A stretch of DNA of 64,000 bases from contig NZ_CP027669.1 of NCBI RefSeq assembly GCF_003008595.1, positions 2,542,001 through 2,606,000 on the forward strand, read 5' to 3'. The stretch comes from Simplicispira suum. Its GTDB lineage: Bacteria > Pseudomonadota > Gammaproteobacteria > Burkholderiales > Burkholderiaceae_C. A program made the translations under genes and the position numbers. Below the pieces are notes generated by a model. That model saw nothing but the letters and a program-made list of their open reading frames with translations. It was not told the origin of the DNA and did no database searches. Position 1 is the first letter of the stretch. Each line of letters opens with the position of its first letter. Positions 52,317 through 60,456 of the stretch are shown in pieces.

Positions 52317-52928
52317 ATGTTCCGTAGAAATGCTCTTCAATTAATAGCTATTAGCGCTTTATCCATAAGCGCTGGAGGCCTTTTGACCGCTTGTTCCAAG
52401 TCTGCACCAGAGTTTCGCGGCGTGGACATCACTGGCGCCGAGTACGCACATGATTTCGCCTTGCCCGACCAGGACGGCAAGGTCCGCAGTCTCAAGGATT
52501 TCGCTGGCAAGGTGGTGGTGGTGTTCTTTGGCTACACCCAGTGTCCCGACGTTTGTCCGGCCACGATGCAGGAACTTGCGCAGGTCAAGGAGATGCTGGG
52601 CCCCGATGGCGAGCGCCTGCAAGCGGTGTTTGTCACCGTAGATCCAGAGCGTGATACGCCCGAGCTGCTCAAGGCCTACATGGCCAATTTCGATCCCAGC
52701 TTTGTCGCGCTGCGTGGAGACGACGCGCAGACGATCGCTGTTGCCAAAGACTTCAAGATCTATTTCAAGAAGGTGGACGGCCAGACGCCGACGAGCTACA
52801 CGATGGACCATTCGGCGGGCAGCTACATTTTTGACCCGGCAGGGCGGGTGCGCGTCTACAGCCGCTACGGAAGCGGCCCGGACGCCGTAGCGCAGGATGT
52901 GCGCAGTTTGCTGAACGAGGCGAAATAA
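52317..52928 (+). CDS. SCO1/SenC copper chaperone, lipoprotein
   Basis: 203 residues. The signal MFRRNALQLIAISALSISAG ends in a lipobox (LLTAC), so it is a lipoprotein. The periplasmic domain has FGYTQCPDVCPATMQELAQ (CxxxC copper ligands), FVTVDPERDTPELL and MDHSAGSYIFDPAGRV (third ligand His). It delivers copper to the CuA site of subunit II. The hydrophobic core of the signal is encoded by a copy of repeat family A. It follows ctaB by 7 nt. Confidence 0.93.
   Translation: MFRRNALQLIAISALSISAGGLLTACSKSAPEFRGVDITGAEYAHDFALPDQDGKVRSLKDFAGKVVVVFFGYTQCPDVCPATMQELAQVKEMLGPDGERLQAVFVTVDPERDTPELLKAYMANFDPSFVALRGDDAQTIAVAKDFKIYFKKVDGQTPTSYTMDHSAGSYIFDPAGRVRVYSRYGSGPDAVAQDVRSLLNEAK
52331..52386 (+). 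repeat. Double-hairpin repeat family A, copy 8 (encodes SCO1 signal peptide)
   Basis: TGCTCTTCAATTAATAGCTA, then TTAGCGCTTTATCCATAAGC, GCTGGAGGCC and TTTT. It lies inside the SCO1 gene. The frame reads Asn-Ala-Leu-Gln-Leu-Ile-Ala-Ile-Ser-Ala-Leu-Ser-Ile-Ser-Ala-Gly-Gly-Leu-Leu, that is the whole hydrophobic core of the lipoprotein signal. Confidence 0.88.
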
Positions 52929-52947
52929 GCCGCTGCGTCAGGGCGGT

Positions 52948-54249
52948 TCAGGCCGCAGCGCCGGCCGAGTGCGCGCGGGCTGCGCGGGAGCGCTCTGGCG
53001 GCAGGTAGCGCGAGAGGGCCAGACCATCGGTGCGGATTTCTGGCGTATGCCCCATGGTCAGGTCGGCGACCAGCTTTCCCGAGCCGCAGGCCATGGTCCA
53101 TCCGAGTGTGCCGTGGCCGGTGTTGAGCAGCAGGTTGGCATACGGCGTGGCGCCAACGATGGGCGTGCTGTCGGGGGTCATGGGGCGCAGTCCGGTCCAG
53201 AATTCGGCTTTGGGCAGGTCGCCGCCGGGGAACAGATCGCTCACCACCATCTCCAGCGTCGCGCGCCGGCGCGGATTGAGCGACAAGTCAAAGCCGGCCA
53301 GCTCCGCCATTCCGCCGACGCGGATGCGATTGTCAAAGCGCGTGACCGCGACCTTGTAGGTCTCGTCGAGCACGGTCGACTGCGGCGCCAGTTCGGAGTT
53401 CAGCAGCGGCACCGTCAGCGAATAGCCTTTCACCGGATACACCGGGAGCTTGAGCCCCAGGGGCTCCAGGAAACCGCGTGAATAGCTGCCAAAGGCCAGG
53501 ACGTAGCGGTCGGCTGTCAGTACCTGCCCGCCGACCCGCACACCGGTGATGCGATTGCCTTCGGTGACCAAGCCCTCAACGGTCTGATCGAAGCGGAAAT
53601 CGACGCCCAGGCCCCGCGCCAGTTCGGCCAACGCCTGGGTGAACATGTGGCAGTCGCCGGTTTCGTCGTTGGGCAGGCGCAGCCCGCCGGTCAGGCGCTC
53701 GCGTGCTTGCGCCAGCGCCGGCTCAGCGGTGGTGAGCTGGTCGCGGTCCAACAATTCATAGGGAACGCCGCATTCCTTCAAAACCGCCACGTCACGCTGC
53801 ACGGCATCGAGTTGGGCCTGCGTGCGAAACAGTTGCAGCGTGCCCTGGCTGCGGTGTTCGTAGGCAATGCCAGTGTCAGCGCGCAGTTGGCGCAGACAGG
53901 CGCGGCTGTACTCGGCGACGCGCATCATGCGTTCCTTGTTGACCGCGTAGCGGTCAGCCGAGCAGTTCTTCAGCATGGCCGCCATCCAGCGCAACTGGAA
54001 CAGGCTGCCGTCCGGGCGAATGGAGAGCGGTGCATGCTTCTGGAACATCCACTTCATCGCCTTGAACGGAATGCCGGGCGCGGCCCAGGGCGTGGAATAG
54101 CCGGGGGACACCTGGCCGGCGTTGGCGAAGCTGGTTTCTTGCGCGACGCTGTTCTGGCGGTCAAGTACAACCACCTGTGCGCCCGAGCGGGCCAGGTAAT
54201 ACGCAGTCGTGGTACCGATCACGCCGCCACCGAGAATTATGACTTTCAT
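52948..54249 (-). CDS. dadA: D-amino acid dehydrogenase, small (catalytic) subunit
   Basis: 433 residues. It starts [20 protein letters not shown] (FAD-binding GxGxxG in a GGG form), then [21 protein letters not shown] and the C-terminal [20 protein letters not shown], all typical of DadA, which oxidises D-alanine and other D-amino acids to feed the respiratory chain. It is divergent from an Lrp-family regulator, the usual arrangement. ATG 54249 was chosen; a longer frame begins at 54270. Confidence 0.93.
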   Translation of the reverse strand: MKVIILGGGVIGTTTAYYLARSGAQVVVLDRQNSVAQETSFANAGQVSPGYSTPWAAPGIPFKAMKWMFQKHAPLSIRPDGSLFQLRWMAAMLKNCSADRYAVNKERMMRVAEYSRACLRQLRADTGIAYEHRSQGTLQLFRTQAQLDAVQRDVAVLKECGVPYELLDRDQLTTAEPALAQARERLTGGLRLPNDETGDCHMFTQALAELARGLGVDFRFDQTVEGLVTEGNRITGVRVGGQVLTADRYVLAFGSYSRGFLEPLGLKLPVYPVKGYSLTVPLLNSELAPQSTVLDETYKVAVTRFDNRIRVGGMAELAGFDLSLNPRRRATLEMVVSDLFPGGDLPKAEFWTGLRPMTPDSTPIVGATPYANLLLNTGHGTLGWTMACGSGKLVADLTMGHTPEIRTDGLALSRYLPPERSRAARAHSAGAAA

Positions 54250-54335
54250 CGCGCACTCCCGTTCAAACAAGATTTATAGGAAGTTTATTGACTATGTCGC
54301 GATAAATTTCACTTAAAAATGTGCATGTAACCAGA

Positions 54336-54349
54336 ATTTCAGCTGAAAT
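54336..54349. promoter_or_regulatory. Perfect 14-bp palindrome in the dadA-lrp divergent region
   Basis: ATTTCAGCTGAAAT is self-complementary and lies 30 nt before the lrp-type ATG. With the flanking CAG it gives CAGAATTTCAGCTG, which loosely resembles the Lrp consensus with CAG and CTG ends. I infer an autoregulatory or shared operator for the regulator and dadA. Confidence 0.5.
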
Positions 54350-54379
54350 AGAGGGCCCTTTTGTTGCCGGACGCTTCAA

Positions 54380-54847
54380 ATGACTGAGCTCGACCGCATC
54401 GACCGAAAAATTCTCGATATCCTGCAGCGCCAGGGACGCATTTCCATGACCGACCTGGCCGAGCAAATCGGCCTGTCAACCTCACCGTGCTCTGAGCGGG
54501 TGCGGCGCATGGAGCGCGAGAAGGTCATCACCGGCTACCACGCGCGCGTTGACCCGGCGGCGCTCGGCAAGACACTGCTGGTCTTCGTGGAAATCACGCT
54601 GTCGTCCAAGTCCGGCGATGTCTTTGACAAAGTGCGCCAGGAGCTGCTGCACCTGCCCGAGGTGATGGAATGCCACTTGGTCTCTGGCAGCTTTGACTAC
54701 CTTGTCAAGGCGCGGCTCGGCGGCATGAACGAATACCGCCATCTGCTCGGGGACATGCTGAAAAAGCTTCCCGTCACCGCCCAGTCCCACAGCTATGTGG
54801 TGATGGAGGAGGTGAAGGAAAGCCAGGTCCTGCCGATGGACCGCTGA
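54380..54847 (+). CDS. Lrp/AsnC-family regulator (probable DadR)
   Basis: 155 residues. An N-terminal helix-turn-helix (LDRIDRKILDILQRQGRISMTDLAEQIGLS) and a C-terminal RAM effector domain (DVFDKVRQELLHLPEVMECHLVSGSFDYLVKARL). Related regulators activate dadA in response to alanine or leucine. The divergent placement beside dadA and the palindrome between support that role. The protein starts at ATG 54380. Confidence 0.9.
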   Translation: MTELDRIDRKILDILQRQGRISMTDLAEQIGLSTSPCSERVRRMEREKVITGYHARVDPAALGKTLLVFVEITLSSKSGDVFDKVRQELLHLPEVMECHLVSGSFDYLVKARLGGMNEYRHLLGDMLKKLPVTAQSHSYVVMEEVKESQVLPMDR

Positions 54848-54875
54848 GGAGTGCCGCGCTGCGCTGCGGGGCGGT

Positions 54876-55877
54876 CTATTGCGCGGTGATGTGGTGCGCG
54901 CGAATGACGTCGCCGAGCATCTGCGCATCGCTCTGCACACGCCGTGCCAGGCCTTCCGCAGTGGTGCCAGTCACTTGCCAGCCTTGCTGGAACAGTTTTT
55001 CGCGAATCTCGGGCCGCCGCGCAATCTCGGCGAACAGCGCCGAGAGGCGCGCCACCACTTGCGGCGGCATGGACCTTGGTGCTGCCACGGCGTTCCAGAT
55101 TTCCAGGTGGAAGTCCTTGACCCCGGCTTCGGCGAGGCTCGCGTATTCCGGCACCAGGGCACTGCGTCCGGCCGACGTGATGCCGACGATGCGCAGTTTG
55201 CCGCCGCGCGCCTGTGCTGCGGCCATGGCAGGGGGCAGAAGCGCAAGCTGCACCTGGCCACTGATGAGGGCATTGATCACCTGGGGGTTGCCGGCATAAG
55301 GCACGTGCACTGGGCGTATGCCCGTTTTTCCCTTGAGCAGTTCCATACCGATGTGGGCCACGGTGCCCACGCCGGGTGTGGCGTAGTTCCAGGTGTCACC
55401 GGCTTCACGTGCCGCAGCGAAAAACTCCTGGGCCGTGGTGCCCGGTGCGTTGGCGGGCGCTGCCAGTGCCAGGGGTGCGGTGCCAATCAGACTGACTGGC
55501 GCAAAGTCCTTCAAGGGGTCGTAGTTCAGACGCGGTTGAATCAACTTGGCGATCGTCATGTTGCCGTTGATCATTACGCCCAGCGTGTGCCCGTCTGTGG
55601 CGTGCGCAACGGCGCTGGCCGCAATGTTGCCGCCCGCGCCCACACGATTTTCCACCACCACGGTCTGACCCAGGGCCTGAGCAAGCGGCTCGGCCAGTGT
55701 GCGCGCCACCAGATCGGGCGACGAGCCGCCTGGAAAGCCAACGACCAGCTTGAGCGTACGGCTCGGCCAGCGCGGCATGGTAGCCGTGTCCGCAGCGTGG
55801 ACCCCAGGCAATGCGGTTGCGAGCAGTGCGCCCGCGCCATAAGCGAGCGCACTGCGGCGCGAAGGACATGCAGACAT
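54876..55877 (-). CDS. Bug/TctC family periplasmic solute receptor
   Basis: 333 residues. Twin-Arg-like signal PSRRSALAYGAGALLATALP ending near GVHAAD, then RWPSRTLKLVVGFPGGSSPDLVAR, VVVENRVGAGGNIAA and YDPLKDFAPVSLIG typical of Bug receptors. Ligand unknown; no transporter genes adjacent. Met 55877 was selected because GAGGGG lies 5 nt upstream; 55889 (MRGLMSAC) is an alternative. It is downstream of rpoH and separated from it by a terminator, so it is probably an independent unit. Confidence 0.87.
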   Translation of the reverse strand: MSACPSRRSALAYGAGALLATALPGVHAADTATMPRWPSRTLKLVVGFPGGSSPDLVARTLAEPLAQALGQTVVVENRVGAGGNIAASAVAHATDGHTLGVMINGNMTIAKLIQPRLNYDPLKDFAPVSLIGTAPLALAAPANAPGTTAQEFFAAAREAGDTWNYATPGVGTVAHIGMELLKGKTGIRPVHVPYAGNPQVINALISGQVQLALLPPAMAAAQARGGKLRIVGITSAGRSALVPEYASLAEAGVKDFHLEIWNAVAAPRSMPPQVVARLSALFAEIARRPEIREKLFQQGWQVTGTTAEGLARRVQSDAQMLGDVIRAHHITAQ

Positions 55878-55893
55878 CAAACCCCTCATATTT

Positions 55894-55926
55894 AAAAAGG
55901 CGCGCAACCGGTGAGGGTGGCGCGCC
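55894..55926 (-). terminator. Intrinsic terminator of rpoH
   Basis: Read on the minus strand: GGCGCGC, a 14-nt loop, GCGCGCC, then a run of five T and TAAA. The 7-bp GC stem with T run is a clear rho-independent terminator 20 nt after the rpoH stop. Confidence 0.9.
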
Positions 55927-55946
55927 TACTGGCAAACCTTGAACGA

Positions 55947-56882
55947 TCAGGCGTACTCGGCCAGCGTCTTCTTCATTTTCTTCATGGCCGCGACTTCAAT
56001 CTGGCGAATGCGCTCGGCGCTGACGCCGTACTCGGCCGCGAGTTCGTGCAGCGTCATGCCGCCCGAGCCATCGTCGTTCACATTCAACCAGCGCTGTTCC
56101 ACGATGCGTCGACTGCGATCATCCAGGCTGGTCAGGGCGGTGGCAATGCCGTCGGTTGCCAGCATGTCGCGTTGGTGCGATTCGATCATCGCCGTAGGTT
56201 CGTGCGCGGCATCGGCCAGGTAAGCGATAGGGCCAAAGGCCTGTTCGCCATCGTCGGACGGAGCGGGATCGAGCAGGATGTCGCCGCCGGACATGCGAAC
56301 TTCCATCTCCATCACCTCTTCGCGCTTGACCTTGAGTTGGTCCGCAATCACGCCGATCTCGTGTTCCGATAGACGGCTGCGGTGCGTGTCCTCGTCCAGG
56401 GCATCGGCCTTGAAACCTTGCTTCATGGAGCGCAGGTTAAAGAACAGCTTGCGCTGCGCCTTGGTGGTGGCCACCTTGACCATGCGCCAATTCTTCAGGA
56501 TGTACTCGTGAATCTCGGCCTTGATCCAGTGCATGGCGTAGCTCACCAAGCGCACGCCTTGGTCCGGGTCGAAACGCTTGACGGCTTTCATCAAGCCCAC
56601 GTTGCCTTCCTGAATCAGATCGCCGTGCGGCAGGCCATAGCCCAGGTACTGGCGCGAGATGGAAACGACCAGGCGCAGATGCGACATGATCAGCCGCCCT
56701 GCTGCGTCCAGGTCGTTGTTCTGGCGCAGGCTGCGCGCGGCGGCTTGCTCTTCTTCGAGCGTAAGCAGCGGCAGGCGGTTGGCGGCTGAGATATAGGCGT
56801 CCAGATTCCCCAGCGGCGGCACCAGCGCCCACGGGTTGGCCGGGGCCAGCGCGGTTGTTGCAGATCCAGAGGGGAGTTTCAT
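55947..56882 (-). CDS. rpoH: Heat-shock sigma factor RpoH (sigma-32)
   Basis: 311 residues. Region 2 (SHLRLVVSISRQYLGYGLPHGDLIQEGNVGLMKAVKRF), the RpoH-box segment KAQRKLFFNLRSMKQ, and region 4 (LHELAAEYGVSAERIRQIE) are all present; the RpoH box separates it from housekeeping and stationary sigma factors. Directs RNA polymerase to chaperone and protease genes. The start is Met 56882, preceded by AAGGA 8 nt upstream; an in-frame upstream ATG at 56903 would overlap the operator-like spacer. A CIRCE element sits about 30 nt upstream of the start, suggesting control by HrcA. Confidence 0.96.
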   Translation of the reverse strand: MKLPSGSATTALAPANPWALVPPLGNLDAYISAANRLPLLTLEEEQAAARSLRQNNDLDAAGRLIMSHLRLVVSISRQYLGYGLPHGDLIQEGNVGLMKAVKRFDPDQGVRLVSYAMHWIKAEIHEYILKNWRMVKVATTKAQRKLFFNLRSMKQGFKADALDEDTHRSRLSEHEIGVIADQLKVKREEVMEMEVRMSGGDILLDPAPSDDGEQAFGPIAYLADAAHEPTAMIESHQRDMLATDGIATALTSLDDRSRRIVEQRWLNVNDDGSGGMTLHELAAEYGVSAERIRQIEVAAMKKMKKTLAEYA

Positions 56883-56912
56883 TCCAGCGTTCCTTTCTTC
56901 CATTGCCAAATA

Positions 56913-56939
56913 TTAGCACTCTCTTAGAGAGACTGCTAA
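56913..56939 (-). promoter_or_regulatory. CIRCE operator (HrcA site) upstream of rpoH
   Basis: TTAGCACTC, a 9-nt spacer TCTTAGAGA, then GACTGCTAA. This is the CIRCE consensus TTAGCACTC-N9-GAGTGCTAA with a single mismatch in one arm. The site lies 31 nt upstream of the rpoH ATG, in the promoter/leader. HrcA with GroEL represses CIRCE genes. I infer heat-inducible control of rpoH by HrcA. Confidence 0.88.
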
Positions 56940-56993
56940 CTGCTTAGTTCCCCGTTCGATCGTCGGACCAAGCCGACACTTGGGAAATAGAAG

Positions 56994-57048
56994 AAATTCG
57001 GGTCTAGCGCATGGTGATGTTGCATTTATTGCTATTGATGCAATAGCA
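56994..57048 (-). repeat. Double-hairpin repeat family A, copy 9 (degenerate)
   Basis: On the minus strand TGCTATTGCATCAATAGCA forms hairpin 1; the second arm is decayed (AACATCACCATGCGCTAGACCC) and ends in AATTT. It lies in the divergent rpoH-cutA region. Confidence 0.6.
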
Positions 57049-57095
57049 TGCTGCGATGTGTTCTGCATACCGCCCCACAGGCGCGAGGAAATTGA

Positions 57096-57428
57096 ATGAT
57101 CTTTTTGGAAGCATCCGCCGACTTGGCGGCCGTCACCACGACCGTCTCCAGTGCCCAGGAAGCGCGGAGCCTGGCGCAGGCGGTGCTGGGCCAGCGCCTC
57201 GCCGCCTGCGTGCAGGTGGAGGCGGTGGTTTCGCACTATCGCTGGGAGGGTGCGCTGCAGGAAGCGGGCGAGCACCGGCTGGTTTTCAAGGCGCTGCCTG
57301 AAGCCGTGCCCGCGCTGCTCGGCGCGCTGCGCGCCCTGCATCCTTACGACTTGCCCGAGCTGGTGGTGCAGCCGCTGCGGGCGACAGCGGAATATGCCGA
57401 TTGGGTTCGGCAGGAGGCGGCAGCCTGA
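57096..57428 (+). CDS. cutA: CutA1-family divalent ion tolerance protein
   Basis: 110 residues. TTVSSAQEARSLAQAVLGQRLAACVQVEAVVSHYRWEG and YDLPELVVQPLRATAEYADWV match CutA1, a trimeric PII-like protein. It was linked to copper tolerance in E. coli, but its role is unclear. ATG 57096 has GAGGAA upstream (57087-57092). It ends 3 nt before the convergent ftsY stop. Confidence 0.9.
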   Translation: MIFLEASADLAAVTTTVSSAQEARSLAQAVLGQRLAACVQVEAVVSHYRWEGALQEAGEHRLVFKALPEAVPALLGALRALHPYDLPELVVQPLRATAEYADWVRQEAAA

Positions 57429-57431
57429 CCC

Positions 57432-58967
57432 TCAGGTCAACAAGGCCAGCGCAAACTCGCGCGCGTTGAAGGTCTCCAGATCTTCGAGTTGTTCGCCGAC
57501 GCCGATGAAGTACACCGGCAGCGGACGCTCCTGGGCAATCGCGGCCAGCACGCCGCCCTTGGCTGTGCCGTCGAGCTTGGTGACCACGAGGCCGGTGAGC
57601 TGCAGAGCGTCGTCGAAGGCGCGCACCTGAGCCAGTGCGTTCTGGCCGGTGTTGCCGTCAATGACCAGCAGGACCTCGTGCGGCGGCTGGCCGATGCCGG
57701 CGGCGCCTGGACTGCTGCCTGCCTTGGCGATGGTGCGTTTGATCTTGCGCAGCTCTTCCATCAGGTGCAATTGGGTGGGCAGGCGCCCTGCGGTATCGAC
57801 CAGGACCACGTCCTTGCCGCGCGCCCGCCCGGCCATGACAGCGTCAAAGCTCACCGCAGCCGGGTCACCGCCCTCCTGGCTGACGATTTCCACGGTATTG
57901 CGGTCCGCCCAAACGCCCAGCTGCTCGCGCGCCGCAGCGCGGAAGGTGTCGGCTGCAGCCAGCAGCACGCTGGCGCCGGCTTGCGCGAGGTGGCGCGTGA
58001 GCTTGCCAATCGATGTGGTCTTGCCGGCACCGTTGACGCCGGCCACCATGATCACCGTGGGCGTGAATTCGCCGATCACCAGGGATTTTTCGAGGGGCCG
58101 CAGCAGATCGGTCAGCGCATCGACCAGCAGGCCTTTGACGGCGGCCGGGTCGGTGGTGCGGCTGTCTTTGACGCGGCGCTTGAGATCGGCCAACAGGTAT
58201 TGCGTGGCCTTGACACCGGTGTCGGCCATCAGCAGGGCTTCTTCCAGCTCCTCGTACAGCGCCTCGTCGATGCGTGTTCCTGTGAACACGGTGGCGATGC
58301 TGCTGCTGGTTTTGCGCAGGCCGCCGCGCAGGCGTTCCATCCAGTTCTTGCGAGCCGGTGCAAGCGCGTCAGGGGTGTCGGTCAAGACGGGCGCCTGGGT
58401 TTGGGGGGCTGCTGGCTGGATGGCTGGCGCCACGGGACTGCTGATGGGTGCGGGCGAGGCCCGTGCTGGCGTTGGGCTGTCCCGCGTCTCTGACGGCTGC
58501 GCCCCGGATGCCGGCGCGAGGGTGGGTGCGGGCGTTGGCTCGGGCGCCGGCGAGACCGCAGGCGCAGGCGCAGGTATGGGCGCACTGCGTGCAAAGGGAT
58601 TGCGCAGCCAGGCGCGGGCGCCCGTCGCCGGTGCCTCTGGGGTGGGCGCTGCAGTGGACACGGTTGCGAGTGTTGCTTGAGGCAGCGGCGCAGGCACAGG
58701 CGCGGTTGCCGACTGCGCAGGTTCAGTCCCGGACGCCGGAGGCGAAACGACTGAAACGACAGGCGCTTGCGTCGCAACAGCCGGGGCGATGACGGGAAGG
58801 TCAGCGGGCGAAATGGCCGGAGGCGCTGCAGGCAGCGTGGCCGGCGTTGCCGTCGCGTTGCCGGTCTCCGGCGCGCCTGTGGAATCAGGGTCCACCAAGC
58901 TGTCTGATCGGAGGTCTTCGGGGGCGGGCGCACCGGGCGCCGGCTTTTTCTTGAAAAAACTGAACAT
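57432..58967 (-). CDS. ftsY: Signal recognition particle receptor FtsY
   Basis: 511 residues. MFSFFKKKP at the start gives the membrane-targeting basic patch. Residues about 10-210 are a Pro/Ala-rich low-complexity A region instead of the acidic one of E. coli. The NG domain follows with GVNGAGKTTSIGKLT (P-loop), DTAGRLPTQ, TKLDGTAKGG and the closing FIGVGEQLEDLETFN. It receives SRP-bound ribosomes at the membrane. ATG 58967 was chosen because orthologs begin MFSFF. Divergent from the M16 peptidase gene with 28 nt between. Confidence 0.95.
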   Translation of the reverse strand: MFSFFKKKPAPGAPAPEDLRSDSLVDPDSTGAPETGNATATPATLPAAPPAISPADLPVIAPAVATQAPVVSVVSPPASGTEPAQSATAPVPAPLPQATLATVSTAAPTPEAPATGARAWLRNPFARSAPIPAPAPAVSPAPEPTPAPTLAPASGAQPSETRDSPTPARASPAPISSPVAPAIQPAAPQTQAPVLTDTPDALAPARKNWMERLRGGLRKTSSSIATVFTGTRIDEALYEELEEALLMADTGVKATQYLLADLKRRVKDSRTTDPAAVKGLLVDALTDLLRPLEKSLVIGEFTPTVIMVAGVNGAGKTTSIGKLTRHLAQAGASVLLAAADTFRAAAREQLGVWADRNTVEIVSQEGGDPAAVSFDAVMAGRARGKDVVLVDTAGRLPTQLHLMEELRKIKRTIAKAGSSPGAAGIGQPPHEVLLVIDGNTGQNALAQVRAFDDALQLTGLVVTKLDGTAKGGVLAAIAQERPLPVYFIGVGEQLEDLETFNAREFALALLT

Positions 58968-58995
58968 TTGGCCGCTTCTTAGAATCAGCCATTCT

Positions 58996-60423
58996 ATGAA
59001 ACGCACCTTTACTGCTCTGGGCCTGGCGCTTTGCGCTGCTGGCTTCCTCCCCGCGCATGCGGCCACCACGGATGCCGCCCCTGTGGTGGCGCAAGCGGTG
59101 GCCCCGTCGCAATTCACGCTAGCCAATGGCATGCAGCTCATCGTCCAGCCCGACCGGCGTGCGCCCACGGCGGTGCACATGGTCTGGTTGCGGGTCGGGT
59201 CCATCGATGAAGTCGATGGCGTCAGCGGTGTCGCCCATGTGCTGGAACACATGATGTTCAAGGGCAGCAAAACGCTCGCTCCCGGCGAGTTCTCGCGCCG
59301 CGTGGCGGCCCTCGGCGGGCAGGAAAACGCCTTTACCAGCCGCGACTACACCGGTTACTACCAGCAGATTCCAGCAAACAAGCTCGAAGACGTGATGCGG
59401 CTCGAGTCGGACCGCTTTGCAAACAACCAGTGGCCGGACGATGAGTTCAAGCGCGAGCTCGAAGTGGTCAAGGAAGAGCGCCGCATGCGCACCGAAGACC
59501 AGCCGCGCGCCTTGCTGTCCGAGCAGCTCAACGCTGCAGCGTTCATTGCAGCGCCCTACCACCGCCCCGTGGTCGGCTGGATGAGCGACCTTGACGCAAT
59601 GACGCCCGACGACGCCCGCGCCTTCTACCGCCAGTGGTACGTGCCGGGCAACGCCGTCATTGTGGTGGCGGGCGACGTGGACCCGCAGAAGGTGCTGGCG
59701 CTGGCGCAAAAAACCTATGGCGCGATTCCTGCGCGCGCCGTGCCGACCCGCAAGCCGCGCACCGAGCCGGCGCAGATAGGCATGCGCCGCATTGAAGTCA
59801 AAGCCCCGGCGGACCAGGCCTATGTGGCGCTGGCGTACCGTGCCCCTTCGCTCAATTCCCTGACCGAACCGACCGCCAGCGACCGCGACGCGCTGGCGCT
59901 GTTGCTGCTCTCGGGCGTGCTCTCGGGCTACGACGGGGCGCGTCTGGAGCGTGGGCTGGCGCAGGGTCCTGACCGTGTGGCCGACAGCGCCAACAGCGGC
60001 GCCTCGGTGTTTGGCCGGGGGCCGTCGCAGTTCTTCCTCTCGGGCGTGCCGGCCACTGGCAAAACGGCGGCGCAGGTCGAAGCCGCGCTGCGGGCCGAAG
60101 TGGCACGCGTGGCCAAAGATGGCGTGAGCGAGGCGGAACTTACCCGTGTCAAAACGCAGTGGATTGCCAGCCGCGTCTACGACCGCGATTCGCTGCAGAG
60201 CCAGGCGAGCGAGCTGGGCAGCAACTGGGTGCAAGGCCTGCCGCTGGATGCCGAAGACCGGCTGCTGACCCTGCTGCGCGGCGTGCAGCCGAGCGAGGTG
60301 CAAAGCGTGGCCCAGCGCTACTTTGCCGATGACCAGCTCACCGTCGCCACGCTGCTGCCCCAGCCGGTGGCCCCCGGCACGCGCAAGCGCCCTGCGGCCG
60401 ACGCCGGCGGCGCCATCCACTAA
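58996..60423 (+). CDS. M16 zinc peptidase, catalytic partner
   Basis: 475 residues. A signal peptide (TFTALGLALCAAGFLPAHA) sends it to the periplasm. The inverted zinc motif HVLEHMMFKGS (HxxEH) is present, and the distal Glu is expected in the EVVKEERRMR segment 77 residues later. M16 peptidases degrade peptides in a clam-shell chamber. The C-terminal domain has GARLERGLAQGP but lacks the Tyr of the R/Y substrate pair, which the next gene supplies. Gap to that gene is 33 nt, so they are an operon. Confidence 0.9.
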   Translation: MKRTFTALGLALCAAGFLPAHAATTDAAPVVAQAVAPSQFTLANGMQLIVQPDRRAPTAVHMVWLRVGSIDEVDGVSGVAHVLEHMMFKGSKTLAPGEFSRRVAALGGQENAFTSRDYTGYYQQIPANKLEDVMRLESDRFANNQWPDDEFKRELEVVKEERRMRTEDQPRALLSEQLNAAAFIAAPYHRPVVGWMSDLDAMTPDDARAFYRQWYVPGNAVIVVAGDVDPQKVLALAQKTYGAIPARAVPTRKPRTEPAQIGMRRIEVKAPADQAYVALAYRAPSLNSLTEPTASDRDALALLLLSGVLSGYDGARLERGLAQGPDRVADSANSGASVFGRGPSQFFLSGVPATGKTAAQVEAALRAEVARVAKDGVSEAELTRVKTQWIASRVYDRDSLQSQASELGSNWVQGLPLDAEDRLLTLLRGVQPSEVQSVAQRYFADDQLTVATLLPQPVAPGTRKRPAADAGGAIH

Positions 60424-60456
60424 GCCTGCGCCACTCCCATTTTCAGGATTATTTCC

